A stretch of DNA of 64,000 nt from Streptomyces leeuwenhoekii (lineage in GTDB: Bacteria > Actinomycetota > Actinomycetes > Streptomycetales > Streptomycetaceae), in contig NZ_LN831790.1 in assembly GCF_001013905.1 (NCBI RefSeq), positions 3,672,001 to 3,736,000 of the forward strand, read 5' to 3'. This document shows positions 42,817 to 52,434 of this stretch, piece after piece. The stretch's first letter is position 1; every line of letters starts with the position of its first letter. Made by a program: the position numbers and the translations under genes. Below the pieces are notes generated by a model that did no database searches, was not told the origin of the DNA, and saw nothing but the letters and a program-made list of their open reading frames with translations.

Positions 42817-43566
42817 ATGACGAACGAACGCCGCCTCCGCTCCGTGGACCTGGCCCGCCTGGCCGGTGTCTCGACCCAGCAGATCCGCAACTACGAGGAG
42901 GCCGGTGTGCTGCCGCCGGCCGGCCGGACCGCGTCCGGCTACCGCGTCTTCCACGAGGCGCACCGCCGCGCCCTGCTCGCCTTCCGGGCGCTGCTGCGGG
43001 GGTACGGGCCGGTCACCGCGGCGCGGATCATGCGGGCGGTCCACGCCGGTGACGTGCCGGGCGCCCTCGCCCTCGTGGACGCAGCGCACGCCGCCCTGCA
43101 CGAGGAGCGCCTGTCGCTGGGGGCCGCGCGCCGGTCCCTGGAAGCCCTGGCGCGGGAGGACCCCGGGCCGCCGCCCCGCGCGGGCCTGCGCATCGGGGAG
43201 GTGGCCGGGCTGCTCGGCGTACGGACCTCCGCGCTGCGGGTGTGGGAGGCGGCCGGACTCCTCGCCCCCCGCCGCGAGCGGGGCACCGGACACCGGGTGT
43301 ACGACCCGGCCGACGTCCGCGACGCCCGTCTGGTCCACGCGCTGCGCCGCAGCCACCACCCGCTGGACCGGATCCGGCCCGTCCTGGACGAGCTGCGCCG
43401 CGCGGGCGGCAGCGACGCCCTGCGCTCGGCGCTCACCGCGCGCGAAGAGGCGCTCACCTCCCGTACGCGCGCCATGCTGGAGGGGGCGGGGAGCCTGCAC
43501 GGCTACCTCGGCCACCTCGACGGCGCCGCGGGCGGCGCTACGGGCCCGGCTCCAGCAGCTCGATGA
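42817..43566 (+). CDS. Tandem MerR-domain regulator (TioE-like)
   Basis: 249 residues with two MerR helix-turn-helix domains in one chain: residues 7-45 (SVDLARLAGVSTQQIRNYEE) and about 125-165 (RIGEVAGLLGVRTSALRVWE). Usual MerR proteins have one and dimerise. A helical region follows, with no metal-binding cysteines. This is the TioE family layout. ATG 42817 sits directly after two 19-bp repeats. Divergent from the esterase; its last 29 bp overlap the convergent SRPBCC gene. Confidence 0.88.
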   Translation: MTNERRLRSVDLARLAGVSTQQIRNYEEAGVLPPAGRTASGYRVFHEAHRRALLAFRALLRGYGPVTAARIMRAVHAGDVPGALALVDAAHAALHEERLSLGAARRSLEALAREDPGPPPRAGLRIGEVAGLLGVRTSALRVWEAAGLLAPRRERGTGHRVYDPADVRDARLVHALRRSHHPLDRIRPVLDELRRAGGSDALRSALTAREEALTSRTRAMLEGAGSLHGYLGHLDGAAGGATGPAPAAR

Positions 43567-43951
43567 GCCGCTCGAACCGCGCCCGCCAGCGCTGCTCGGA
43601 CTCCCGCTCGTCCTCGAACTCGTGGGTGAAGCGGAGCGCCGCGCCGTCCTCCCCGTCCCGCTCCAGGTGGAAGCGGACGCGCCCGCCGCCCTCGACCGTG
43701 TACTCGGCGACCCGGTCCACGTCCCACGCGGTGATCCGCCCGGCCCCGACCCCGCGCAGCGCGACCGCGCCGCCGAGCCGGGGCTCCAGCACGTCGGCCG
43801 GGGTGTACCAGGCGGCGAGCCCCACCTCGGTGGCCAGTGCGGGCCAGACCTTCTCCATGGGCCGGGGAAGCCGCACCAGGAAGTGCAGGATGTGCGTGTT
43901 CCCGTGGGTCTGGCTCATGCCCTGTTCGATGGATCCGGTCATTCCGGTCAT
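43538..43951 (-). CDS. SRPBCC/AHSA1-type protein
   Basis: 137 residues with the START-like fold: HILHFLVRLPRPMEKVWPALAT, WYTPADVLEPRLGG, and the C-terminal ARFERLIELLE helix. Members bind hydrophobic ligands or act as Hsp90 activator-like proteins; function here unknown. ATG 43951 with gagg about 8 nt upstream is chosen; ATG at 43918 is an alternative. Its 3' end overlaps the MerR-type gene by 29 bp. Confidence 0.82.
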   Translation of the reverse strand: MTGMTGSIEQGMSQTHGNTHILHFLVRLPRPMEKVWPALATEVGLAAWYTPADVLEPRLGGAVALRGVGAGRITAWDVDRVAEYTVEGGGRVRFHLERDGEDGAALRFTHEFEDERESEQRWRARFERLIELLEPGP

Positions 43952-43990
43952 GACACCAGCCTCACCCCTGGCCGGGGGATGCGCACGTGG

Positions 43991-44581
43991 TCAGGGGCGC
44001 TGACCTGGCTTGTCGACCACGGCGCGACGCAGGACGGCGGTGTTGCCGGTGACGGTCCCTTCCTCCACGTCCGCGTGGTCCTCACGGGCCACACTCCGCT
44101 CGCCCAGGAACTCCTGGGTCTCCTCGTCGAAGATCCACTCGTCCCGGGTGGGGTGGTCCGGATCCTCCCGGGTGATCGCGACACCCGTGCGGCCGGCGGC
44201 GTCGGCCGCGTTCTCGACGAGGGCCAGCCGCCCGGCGTCGTCCACCCGCCCGGCCACCTCCTCGGCGTGGTCGCGCACGGTGGTGTCGCGCGGCAGCCGG
44301 GCGACGGCGGCGGCGTGTCTCCGGGCGGCGCGGCGGGTGTTCCGGGTGACGTTGGTGGCGATGCCCAGCAGCCAGGGCCTCAGGGACCCCCCGTCCGCGT
44401 CCAGCCGTTCACGCAGCCGCCAGGCGTCCAGGAAGGTGAGCGAGACGACGTCCTCGGCGGCGGCCCAGTCGCCGGTGAGCCGGAACGCGTGGTTGCAGAC
44501 GGAGCGCGCGTACGCGTCGAAGAGGTCACCGGAGGCGTCGTGGTCCCCCGCGCGGATGCGTGTCCGCAGATTCGTGTCCAC
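43991..44581 (-). pseudogene. Chimeric remnant: ECF sigma factor N-terminus joined to a CU044_5270-like C-terminus
   Basis: 196-codon open frame. Residues 1-~118 are a normal ECF sigma-70 region 2 (YARSVCNHAFRLTGDWAAAED, LTFLDAWRLRERL, RPWLLGIATNVTRNTRRAARRH). No region 4 follows. Instead residues ~121-196 (DEWIFDEETQEFLGER, TTAVLRRAVVD-like NTAVLRRAVVDKPG) resemble the end of CU044_5270 family proteins, which are usually encoded just after such sigma genes. An in-frame deletion fusing the two genes explains this. Lacking region 4, it cannot recognise a -35 element in the normal way. The family match is from memory of the pattern, not a search. Confidence 0.7.
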
Positions 44582-44606
44582 GCCCCTTCACCTGTCCGCA
44601 CGACGA

Positions 44607-44644
44607 AGGCCGGTTCCCGTGACCCAGGTCACGGGAACCGGCCT
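44607..44644. terminator. Very strong terminator after ccsB
   Basis: A perfect 17-bp stem (44607-44623 with 44628-44644; arm AGGCCGGTTCCCGTGAC) with a 4-nt loop, 16 bp beyond the ccsB stop and upstream of the chimeric sigma frame, which it isolates from the cytochrome operon. Confidence 0.92.
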
Positions 44645-44659
44645 GTCGGGCTGGGGGGT

Positions 44660-45793
44660 TCAGAACCCGACGGTCTGGAGCGCCCCGAGGCCGACGTCGG
44701 CGTAGGAGTGCTTGCCGGAGACGAAGATGTTCACGCCGTAGTAGTTGAACAGCCAGCAGCCGAAGGCCAGCAGCGCCAGGTAGGCGGCCTTGCGGCCCTT
44801 CCAGCCGGCGGTGGCGCGGGCGTGCAGGTAGCAGGCGTAGGCGACCCAGGTGATGAAGGACCAGACCTCCTTGGGGTCCCAGCCCCAGTAGCGGCCCCAG
44901 GCGTCGCCCGCCCAGATGGCGCCCGCGATGATCGTGAACGTCCACAGCGGGAAGACGGCGGCGTTGACGCGGTAGGCGAACTTGTCCAGGGAGGCCGCGG
45001 CGGGCAGCCGGTCCAGCACGGAGCCGGCGAACCGGCCCGGGGTGCCGCCGGTGGCCAGCTTGTTCTCGAAGTTGTCCTTGAACAGGTAGAGGATCGTGGC
45101 CACCGCGCCGACGTAGAAGACCGCGCCGCAGAAGATCGCCGTGGAGACGTGGATGTACAGCCAGTACGAGTGCAGCGCGGGCACGAGCTGGTCGCTGGCG
45201 GTGTACAGCACGGTGACGGCGAGACCGAGGTCGAGCAGGACCGTGGTGGCCAGCGGCAGGCCGAGCCAGCGGACGTTCTTCTTCAGGGCGAGCAGCGCCA
45301 GGTACACGCCGACGGCGACCGTGGTGAGGGTGATGTTGAACTCGTACATGTTGCCCCACGGCGCCCGCTGCACCGACAGGGCCCGCGCGAGCACGCCGCC
45401 GAACTCCACGAGGAAGCCGAGCGCGGTGAGGGAGATGGCGATCCGCCCGTAGAGGTCGCCCTTCTCGGTCCCGCCGTGCGCGCCCGGCCCGTCGGGCACG
45501 TCCCGGGCGCCCGGCGTGGCCCGGACGACGACCTGGGGCCGCTCCAGTACGGCGGTGGAGCCGGCCTTCTGCACGGTCACGGCCGGGGCCTCGGACCGGG
45601 CGGGCGCGGTGAGCGCGGCGGCGGTGCGGCCGACCTTGCTGCGGCTGCCGAAGAGCCACTCCGCGATGTAGGCGAAGAAGGCCAGGGTGTAGACGGCCAT
45701 CGCGGAGTAGATCAGCACATTGCTGATGCTCGCGAGGTTCTCGTTGGTCGCGGCGGCCAGTTCGGTCGCGGCGGTTGCGGCGGCGAGAGTCAC
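44660..45793 (-). CDS. ccsB: Cytochrome c biogenesis protein CcsB (haem handling)
   Basis: 377 residues, about eight helices. The WWD-type haem-binding motif is WGWDPKEVWSFITW near the C-terminus, with flanking histidines HSYWLYIHVS and LHARA. CcsB with ResB forms the system II cytochrome c synthase that delivers haem and attaches it to CxxCH apocytochromes. An extra Ala/Pro-rich cytosolic loop (about 60-110) follows the first helix. GTG 45793 overlaps the resB stop by 4 nt. Last gene of tlpA-ccdA-resB-ccsB. Confidence 0.95.
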   Translation of the reverse strand: MTLAAATAATELAAATNENLASISNVLIYSAMAVYTLAFFAYIAEWLFGSRSKVGRTAAALTAPARSEAPAVTVQKAGSTAVLERPQVVVRATPGARDVPDGPGAHGGTEKGDLYGRIAISLTALGFLVEFGGVLARALSVQRAPWGNMYEFNITLTTVAVGVYLALLALKKNVRWLGLPLATTVLLDLGLAVTVLYTASDQLVPALHSYWLYIHVSTAIFCGAVFYVGAVATILYLFKDNFENKLATGGTPGRFAGSVLDRLPAAASLDKFAYRVNAAVFPLWTFTIIAGAIWAGDAWGRYWGWDPKEVWSFITWVAYACYLHARATAGWKGRKAAYLALLAFGCWLFNYYGVNIFVSGKHSYADVGLGALQTVGF

Positions 45794-47538
45794 TTCTTCT
45801 CAGCCCTCTCGGCAGGTGCGGCTGCGGGGTCGGGGGTGTCCGGGGGACCGGACGGTGCGGAGGGGTCGGGTTCGGGGGCGCCGGGCGCCCGCTCGTACAG
45901 GATCCCGGCGAGCTCGCCGAGCTCCTCGGGCACCTTGGCGGACTCGCTGCGGCCGAGGCCGGCCATCTCGACGACGGTGACGCCGTCGGCTCCCTTGACG
46001 GCCCGCACCCACACCCGGCGGCGCTGGATGAACAGGGAGCCGGCGAGGCCGAAGATGGCGACGACGGCACCGGCGAGCGCCCAGCCGCTGGCGGGCTGAC
46101 GGGCGATCTGGAAGCCCGCCCACTCCTTGACGCCCTCGAAGGTGACCGAGCCGGCCCCGTCCGGGAGGGTCATGGTCTGGCCGATCGCGAGCTGCTTCTT
46201 GAACAGCTTCCCGTCGGAGTCCTTGAACTCCTTCAGGTTCTTCTTGTCGAGCTGGTAGACGCTCTGCGGGATGCCCGAGTCGACGCCGAGGTCGCCGTGG
46301 TAGGCGGAGAGCGCCAGCATCGGGTTGATCAGCGCGGGGAACTGGGACAGCATCGTCGTCCCCTTCCCGCCGTAGGTGGGCAGGAAGAAGGCGTTGAAGC
46401 CGAGCTGCTCCTTCTTCCCCGCGGCGTTGCGGTAGCCGTCCATCACCTTGACGGCGCCGGAGGAGGTGACGTTGCCGTCCAGCGGCAGCAGCGCGACGGC
46501 CTCGCGGTCCATGACCACGTTGCCCTTGCCGTCCCTGACCGTGAGCACGGGCGCGTAGCCGTGGCTGACGAGGTAGACCTTCGAGCCGTCGATCTTCAGC
46601 GGCTCGTTCACCTTGATGGTGGTCTTCTTCTCCTCGCCGTAGGCGCCGACGCTGTAGGTGACGTCCGCCTCGTAGGTGCGCGGGGTGCCGCGGTTGGGCC
46701 CGGTCGCCTCGTAGGTGCCCTTGAAGTCCTTCAGGACGAAGCTGAACGGCTCCAGGTCGTCGGGGGTGAACAGGGTGCCGGACTTCTGGTCGTCGTACTG
46801 GGTGAGGGTGTTGGAGAAGCCGTCGCCCTCCAGGATCAGCTTGTTGCCCTCGAACTTGAAGAGCTGGCCCCAGGCGAAGGCGATCAGCATCACGATCAGC
46901 GCGATGTGGAAGGCGAGGTTGCCCACCTCGCGCAGGTAGCCCTTCTCGGCGGCGACGGCGTCACCGGCGGCGTGGGCGCGGAAGCGGCGCTTCTTCAGCA
47001 GGGCGAGCGCGGCCTCGCGGACCTGCTCGGGTTTGGCCTCGGTGCGCCAGGTGGTGTAGGCGGGCAGCCGGGTCAGCCGCTTGGGGGCCTTGGGCGGGCG
47101 GCCGCGGAGCTGGCCGACGAACTGCCAGGTGCGCGGCACGATGCAGCCGATGAGGGAGACGAACAGCAGGATGTAGATCGCGGAGAACCACACCGAGCTG
47201 TAGACGTGGAAGAGGCCGAGCTTGTCGTAGACCGGCGCCAGGGTCTCGTGCCGCTGCCGGAAGTCCTCGACCTTGGTGGCGTCGATGCCGGTCTGCGGGA
47301 TCAGCGAGCCCGGGATGGCGCCCAGCGACAGCAGCAGGAGCAGCAGCAGCGCCACCCGCATCGAGGTGAGCTGCCGCCAGAACCAGCGGGCCCAGCCGAT
47401 GACGCCCAGGGAGGGCAGATGGGGGGCGTCCTCCTGGGGGGCCGTGGAGAGCTGCGAGCCGGCGGCGCCCAGCTCCTGGTCGTCGGCGCCGTCCGGGGCC
47501 CGGCCGGCCGGGGCGGTGTCGGTCGTGGTCTTGCTCAT
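45790..47538 (-). CDS. resB: Cytochrome c biogenesis protein ResB (Ccs1)
   Basis: 582 residues. Three N-terminal helices (about 60-80, 115-140, 210-232), a large extracytoplasmic domain and a fourth helix near 500, the ResB/Ccs1 topology. Landmarks: SLGAIPGSLIPQ, YLREVGNLAFHIALIV (conserved His) and GFQIARQPASGW. Partner of CcsB in haem ligation. ATG 47538 overlaps the ccdA stop by 1 nt. The charged C-terminal tail is Pro/Asp-rich. Confidence 0.95.
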   Translation of the reverse strand: MSKTTTDTAPAGRAPDGADDQELGAAGSQLSTAPQEDAPHLPSLGVIGWARWFWRQLTSMRVALLLLLLLSLGAIPGSLIPQTGIDATKVEDFRQRHETLAPVYDKLGLFHVYSSVWFSAIYILLFVSLIGCIVPRTWQFVGQLRGRPPKAPKRLTRLPAYTTWRTEAKPEQVREAALALLKKRRFRAHAAGDAVAAEKGYLREVGNLAFHIALIVMLIAFAWGQLFKFEGNKLILEGDGFSNTLTQYDDQKSGTLFTPDDLEPFSFVLKDFKGTYEATGPNRGTPRTYEADVTYSVGAYGEEKKTTIKVNEPLKIDGSKVYLVSHGYAPVLTVRDGKGNVVMDREAVALLPLDGNVTSSGAVKVMDGYRNAAGKKEQLGFNAFFLPTYGGKGTTMLSQFPALINPMLALSAYHGDLGVDSGIPQSVYQLDKKNLKEFKDSDGKLFKKQLAIGQTMTLPDGAGSVTFEGVKEWAGFQIARQPASGWALAGAVVAIFGLAGSLFIQRRRVWVRAVKGADGVTVVEMAGLGRSESAKVPEELGELAGILYERAPGAPEPDPSAPSGPPDTPDPAAAPAERAEKK

Positions 47539-48308
47539 CAGATCCCCACAGTGAAGCCGTTGGACCAGGTCTGCATGGACTGCACGATGCTGTCCCAGGC
47601 GCCGGTCAGCAGCAGCAGACCGGTGGCGATCATCATCGTGCCGCCGATGCGCATCACCCACGTGTAGTGGCGCTTGACCCAGCCGAAGGCGCCGAGGGCC
47701 TTGCGGAAGGCCACCGCGGCGAGCACGAAGGGCAGGCCCAGGCCCAGGCAGTAGGCGATGGTCAGGATCGCGCCGCGCCCGGCGGTGCCCTGCTCGGATG
47801 AGAGGATCAGCACGGACGACAGGGTGGGGCCGATGCACGGCGTCCAGCCGATGCCGAACAGCGCGCCCAGCAGGGGGGCGCCGACCAGCCCGCTCACCGG
47901 CCGCCGGTGGAGGCGGAACTCGCGCTGGGTGAGCCAGGGCATCAGGCCCATGAAGAAGACGCCCATGAGGATCATGAGGACGCCCAGGACCTTGGTCAGC
48001 ACGCCCCGGTTGGCCTGGAGCGTCTCCCCGAAGAAGCCGAACAGCGCGCCGCTGGAGACGAAGACGGCCGTGAAACCGAGGACGAAGAGCGAGGCGCCGG
48101 CCACCATCCGGCCGCGCCGCGCCTCGGCGAGGTCGGTGCCGGTGACTCCGGTCACGTACGACAGATAGCCGGGGACCAGGGGCAGGACGCACGGCGAGAA
48201 GAAGGAGACGAGGCCGCCGAGGAGGGCGATGGGCAGGGCCACCAGCAGGGCGCCGTTGAGCACCGTGCCGTTGTAGCCGGTCGCCGCGAGCGTGGACAGC
48301 GCGCTCAC
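47538..48308 (-). CDS. ccdA: Thiol-disulfide transporter CcdA
   Basis: 256 residues, six helices of the DsbD/CcdA family. The redox cysteines are in FSPCVLPLVPGY (helix 1) and GWTPCIGPTLSS (helix 4). It passes electrons from cytosolic thioredoxin across the membrane to the TlpA/ResA protein, which keeps apocytochrome thiols reduced. GTG 48308 begins 1 nt after the tlpA stop. Confidence 0.95.
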   Translation of the reverse strand: MSALSTLAATGYNGTVLNGALLVALPIALLGGLVSFFSPCVLPLVPGYLSYVTGVTGTDLAEARRGRMVAGASLFVLGFTAVFVSSGALFGFFGETLQANRGVLTKVLGVLMILMGVFFMGLMPWLTQREFRLHRRPVSGLVGAPLLGALFGIGWTPCIGPTLSSVLILSSEQGTAGRGAILTIAYCLGLGLPFVLAAVAFRKALGAFGWVKRHYTWVMRIGGTMMIATGLLLLTGAWDSIVQSMQTWSNGFTVGI

Positions 48309-48309
48309 G

Positions 48310-48942
48310 TCACTTCTCCGCCAGAACCGGTTCGAGCATCGAGCGCAGCTTCTCCTCGCTGAGTGCCTGGAGGGTGCGCGCGGCGATCTTCCCGTCCCGG
48401 TCGATGACGAGCGTGGACGGGATGGCCTGCGGGTTGAGCGTGCCCTTCTCGAAGCGGAGCATCAGCTTGCCCGTCGGGTCGTACAGGCTCGGGTAGGTGA
48501 CCCCGTACTCCTTCTCGAAGGCCCGGGCCGGACCGGTGGAGGTGTCGCGGGTGTTGATGCCGACGAACTGGACGCCCTGGTCCTTGACGTCCTCGTAGAC
48601 CTTCTGGAAGTGCTTCGCCTCGGCGCGGCAGGGCGGGCACCAGGAGCCCCACACGTTGAGGACGACGACCTTGCCTTTGTAGTCGTCGACGTCGAGCTGC
48701 TTGCCGTCGACGGTCTCGCCGGACAGGTCGGGGGCGTCGGCCCGCTCACCCTTGCCGACCGTGGCGATGCCGTCGGAACCGGTGATGAAGTGGGTGTCGC
48801 CGCCTCCGCCGGAGGTCCCACCGGACCCGCACGCGGAGACGAGCAGCGCGGCCACGGCGGCACCGGCGCCCAGGGCGGCGCGGCGGCGGACACGGGCGGT
48901 GGCGCGGTTCGAGCGCAGGGGGGCGCGGCTGGCGGCACTCAT
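48310..48942 (-). CDS. TlpA/ResA-like thioredoxin lipoprotein
   Basis: 210 residues. Signal and lipobox LLVSAC (Cys38), a Gly/Ser linker, then a thioredoxin fold with active site WGSWCPPCRAE and cis-Pro in NPQAIPSTLVID. It reduces disulfides of apocytochrome c outside the membrane, using electrons from CcdA. First gene of the four-gene maturation operon. Confidence 0.94.
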   Translation of the reverse strand: MSAASRAPLRSNRATARVRRRAALGAGAAVAALLVSACGSGGTSGGGGDTHFITGSDGIATVGKGERADAPDLSGETVDGKQLDVDDYKGKVVVLNVWGSWCPPCRAEAKHFQKVYEDVKDQGVQFVGINTRDTSTGPARAFEKEYGVTYPSLYDPTGKLMLRFEKGTLNPQAIPSTLVIDRDGKIAARTLQALSEEKLRSMLEPVLAEK

Positions 48943-49008
48943 GTGAAAAGTTTCGCATGTCCGTTCCGGGGATCTTTCGCACCCCCCTCACGCGCGGAAA
49001 GCCGCATT

Positions 49009-50247
49009 TCAGAGCCGCTTCCACCCGGCGGCCGGCGCCTGTCCGACATCGAGGGTGCGCCATGCGTCCAGCACCTGTGGCCGCTGGACGTCCAGCCAGT
49101 CGGTGAACTGCCGGAAGGAGACCATCCGGATGTCCCCGCCCTTCTCCCTCTCCCGCGCGATGTACTTCAAGGCCTCCTCCACGGCGTCCATGTAGATGCC
49201 GCCGTTCCACTCCTCGAAGTGGTTGCCGATGAAGAAGGGTGCCCTGTTTGTCTCGTATGCCCGCTTGAAGCCGGAGATGTACGCCTGCGCCGACTGTTCC
49301 CGCCATCCGGGGTAGTTGTGGGCGGGCGCCCTGGTGGAGTTGAGCGACTGGTTGGCGAGCATGTTGTAGTCCATCGAAAGGACCTCGAACGAACGTCCGG
49401 GGAAAGGTATCTGCTGCAACGGCAGGTCCCATATCCCCTGCCGCTTGACCGGCCAGACCTGGCGACCGCCGGGCGAGGAGGCGTCGTAGCGCCAGCCGAG
49501 CTCGCGGGCGACGGGCAGCAGGTTCTCCTGGCCCAGCAGACAGGGCGTACGGCCGCCGGTGAGCTCCTTGTCGTAGTCGAAGGGCAGGGACGGCAGATCG
49601 GTCCAGCCGGTGTGGGTCCGCCACCGCGTCACGAAGGACTTCGCCTGCTCGATCTCACTGCGCCACTGCCGCGGGGTCCAGTGGGCGACACTGCCCCGCC
49701 CGCCGCAGAAGTGCCCGTTGAAGTGGGTGCCGATCTCGTGGCCCTCCAGCCAGGCCCGGCGGACGTACGTCAGGGTCTCCTTGATGTGCGCGTCGGTGAG
49801 GTAGCCGATGTCGGAGGCGCCGCGCGGATTGTTCGGCGGGTCGTAGAGCCGCTTCTTCGACTCGGGCAGCAGATACAGGCCCGAGAGGAAGAAGGTCATG
49901 TGCGCGCCGTGCTCCTTGGCGAGGTCCAGGAAGCGCGGGAAGAGGCCGTTGCCGACCTCCCCGGCCCCGTCCCAGGAGAAGACGACGAACTGCGGCGGGG
50001 TCTGGCCGGGCTCCAGCGGCACCGGCCGTTCCGGCTGGTGGGGCTGGCTGCCGGTGTACGAGGTGGAGCCGTCGCCGATGGGCCGGGCGGGCGGCGCGGT
50101 GGTGCCGGACGCGGACGGCCGGCCGCCGGAACCACCGGCGTGCCGCGTCCCGTCCGTCACCGTGTGGGAGCCGCAGCCGGCCAGCCCGGCGCCGGCCGCG
50201 GCGCCCGCGCCGAGCCCGAGCATTCCCCTGCGGGAGAGAGTGCGCAT
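49009..50247 (-). CDS. Tat-type lipoprotein with polysaccharide deacetylase-like fold
   Basis: 412 residues from ATG 50247 (a GTG six codons upstream is possible). The N-terminus RTLSRRGMLGLG is a twin-arginine signal ending in lipobox LAGC (Cys25). The body resembles NodB-like deacetylases: FVVFSWDGAGE with Asp93, GAHMTFFLSG, and the metal pair His175-x3-His179 in GTHFNGH. The family TFDDGP motif is altered to FSWDGAG, so activity is not certain. A cell-surface role in glycan modification is inferred. Separate from the cytochrome operon by a 66-bp gap. Confidence 0.8.
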   Translation of the reverse strand: MRTLSRRGMLGLGAGAAAGAGLAGCGSHTVTDGTRHAGGSGGRPSASGTTAPPARPIGDGSTSYTGSQPHQPERPVPLEPGQTPPQFVVFSWDGAGEVGNGLFPRFLDLAKEHGAHMTFFLSGLYLLPESKKRLYDPPNNPRGASDIGYLTDAHIKETLTYVRRAWLEGHEIGTHFNGHFCGGRGSVAHWTPRQWRSEIEQAKSFVTRWRTHTGWTDLPSLPFDYDKELTGGRTPCLLGQENLLPVARELGWRYDASSPGGRQVWPVKRQGIWDLPLQQIPFPGRSFEVLSMDYNMLANQSLNSTRAPAHNYPGWREQSAQAYISGFKRAYETNRAPFFIGNHFEEWNGGIYMDAVEEALKYIAREREKGGDIRMVSFRQFTDWLDVQRPQVLDAWRTLDVGQAPAAGWKRL

Positions 50248-50434
50248 CGCATCCCCGTTCGTCACGTCCTCTGGGTGGTCACCCAGTCAGAGGACGCGAC
50301 AAAGGGGGAGGTTCCGGAAATCCATGCGCTTTACGAAAATACGTGCGGCATATGCGCGAGAACTCCGGAAGAACGCGGGCGCGGGCCGCCCGTGACGGAG
50401 GCCACCCGGCCGCGGCGCAGGCCCCCGGCCGGGA

Positions 50435-51121
50435 TCACGCCCCGTACGCCTTGCTCTTCCCCTTGACCGGCTTGGCGCCCGCCAGCAGGTGGGCGGGGAC
50501 GAGATCGCGGGCCGGCTCGGTGTAGCCGACGGACACGATCCGGTCGCCCTGGTACGTGAACGAGGTCAGCGACGCGAGCGTGCACTGCCGCTTGCGCGGG
50601 TCGTGCCACAGCCGGCGGCGCTCGACGTACGACCGCACGATCCAGATCGGCAGCTGGTGGCTGACCAGCACGGCCTCATGGCCGCGCGCCCGGTCCTTGG
50701 CCGCGTCCAGCGCGCCCATCATGCGCACCACCTGGTCGACGTACGGCTCGCCCCACGACGGCCGGAACGGGTTGACCAGATGCCGCCAGTTCTCCGGCCG
50801 GCGCAGCGCGCCGTCCCCGACGCCGAAGGTCTTGCCCTGGAAGATGTTGTCGGCCTCGATGAGCCGCTCGTCGGTGGCCAGGTCCAGCCCGTGCGCCTTG
50901 GCGATCGGCGTCGCCGTCTCCTGCGCCCGCTCCAGCGGGGAGGCGACGACGTAGGTGATGTCACGGGGGGCGAGGTGCTCGGCGACCCGGTCGGCCATCC
51001 GGCGGCCCAGCTCGGACAGGTGGTAGCCGGGCAGCCGGCCGTAGAGCACGCCGGTGGGGTTCTCCACCTCGCCGTGCCGCATCAGGTGGACGACGGTGAT
51101 GTCGTCGCCGGTGCCGCTCAT
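50435..51121 (-). CDS. Histidine phosphatase (phosphoglycerate mutase-like)
   Basis: 228 residues. Catalytic RHG in [15 protein letters not shown] near the N-terminus, PLERAQETA with the conserved Arg/Glu, and the second His in VLVSHQLPI. The family spans phosphoglycerate mutase-like phosphatases of many substrates. Its ATG overlaps the hemL stop (ATGA), so it is made with HemL; a role in haem metabolism or a general phosphatase role cannot be decided. Confidence 0.88.
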   Translation of the reverse strand: MSGTGDDITVVHLMRHGEVENPTGVLYGRLPGYHLSELGRRMADRVAEHLAPRDITYVVASPLERAQETATPIAKAHGLDLATDERLIEADNIFQGKTFGVGDGALRRPENWRHLVNPFRPSWGEPYVDQVVRMMGALDAAKDRARGHEAVLVSHQLPIWIVRSYVERRRLWHDPRKRQCTLASLTSFTYQGDRIVSVGYTEPARDLVPAHLLAGAKPVKGKSKAYGA

Positions 51122-52434
51122 GCGGTCGCCTCCGCCGCCGCCCGCGCCGCCACCGGGAGCGCGTCGGCGATCCGCTGGACCGCCCGCTCGTCGTGCGCGG
51201 TGGACACGAACCAGGACTCGAAGGCCGACGGCGGCAGGTAGACGCCCTGCGCGAGCATCGCGTGGAAGAAGGCGTTGAAGCGGAACGCCTCCTGCGCCTT
51301 GGCGTCCGCGTAGTCGCGCACCGGCCGGTCGGTGAAGAACACGGAGAACATGTTGGAGGCGGTCTGCAGCGTGTGCGCCACGCCCTCCTTGCTCAGCGCC
51401 TCGGTGACCAGGGCCTGGATCTGCGCGGAGACGGCGTTGACCTTCTCGTACGCCGCGTCGTCGAGCAGCCGGAGCTGGGCGAGACCGGCGGCGGTGGCGA
51501 CCGGGTTCCCGGAGAGGGTGCCGGCCTGGTAGACGGGGCCGGCCGGGGCCAGGTGCGCCATGACGTCGGCGCGCCCGCCGAAGGCCGCGGCCGGGAAGCC
51601 GCCGCCCATCACCTTGCCGAAGGTCATCAGGTCGGGGACGACCCCGTCGATCCCGAACCACCCGGCGCGGCTGGTGCGGAACCCGGTCATCACCTCGTCG
51701 GAGATGTACAGCGCGCCGTTCTCGGCGCACAGGTCCTTCAGGCCCTGGTTGAACCCGGGCAGCGGCGGTACGACGCCCATGTTGCCCGGCGACGCCTCGG
51801 TGATCACGCAGGCGATCTCCCCGGGGTGGGCGGCGAAGGCGGCCCGCACCGCGTCGAGGTCGTTGTAGGGCAGGACGATGGTGTCGCCCGCCTGCGCGCC
51901 CGTCACCCCCGGGGTGTCGGGCAGCGCGAAGGTGGCGACACCGGAGCCGGCCGCGGCGAGCAGCGAGTCGACGTGCCCGTGGTAGCACCCGGCGAACTTG
52001 ACCACCTTGGAGCGCCGGGTGAAGCCGCGGGCCAGCCGGATCGCCGACATGGTGGCCTCGGTGCCGCTGGACACCAGGCGCACCTGCTCCAGCGGCGCGA
52101 TGCGGTCCACCATCTCCTCGGCGAGCGCGACCTCGCCCTCACCGGGCGTGCCGAAGGAGGTGCCGCGCGCGACCGCCTCCTGCACGGCGGCGATCACCTC
52201 GGGGTGCGCGTGCCCGAGGATCATCGGACCCCAGGAGCAGACGAGGTCGACGTACTCCCGCCCGTCGGCGTCGGTCAGATACGGCCCGGTGCCGGACACC
52301 ATGAACCGGGGCGTGCCTCCCACGGCGCCGAAGGCGCGCACCGGGGAGTTCACGCCGCCGGGCGTGACGGCCGCCGCACGGTCGAACAGAGCCTGCGAGG
52401 CTGGGGCTTCGTATGGATATGCCAGATCGCTCAT
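51118..52434 (-). CDS. hemL: Glutamate-1-semialdehyde 2,1-aminomutase
   Basis: PLP enzyme giving 5-aminolevulinate in the C5 tetrapyrrole pathway; 438 residues. Landmarks: [40 protein letters not shown], and PLP lysine in [16 protein letters not shown] 52434. Supplies haem for the cytochromes whose assembly genes lie just downstream of it in the window. Its leader carries an unusual series of GAGAAG-type repeats. Confidence 0.97.
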   Translation of the reverse strand: MSDLAYPYEAPASQALFDRAAAVTPGGVNSPVRAFGAVGGTPRFMVSGTGPYLTDADGREYVDLVCSWGPMILGHAHPEVIAAVQEAVARGTSFGTPGEGEVALAEEMVDRIAPLEQVRLVSSGTEATMSAIRLARGFTRRSKVVKFAGCYHGHVDSLLAAAGSGVATFALPDTPGVTGAQAGDTIVLPYNDLDAVRAAFAAHPGEIACVITEASPGNMGVVPPLPGFNQGLKDLCAENGALYISDEVMTGFRTSRAGWFGIDGVVPDLMTFGKVMGGGFPAAAFGGRADVMAHLAPAGPVYQAGTLSGNPVATAAGLAQLRLLDDAAYEKVNAVSAQIQALVTEALSKEGVAHTLQTASNMFSVFFTDRPVRDYADAKAQEAFRFNAFFHAMLAQGVYLPPSAFESWFVSTAHDERAVQRIADALPVAARAAAEATA

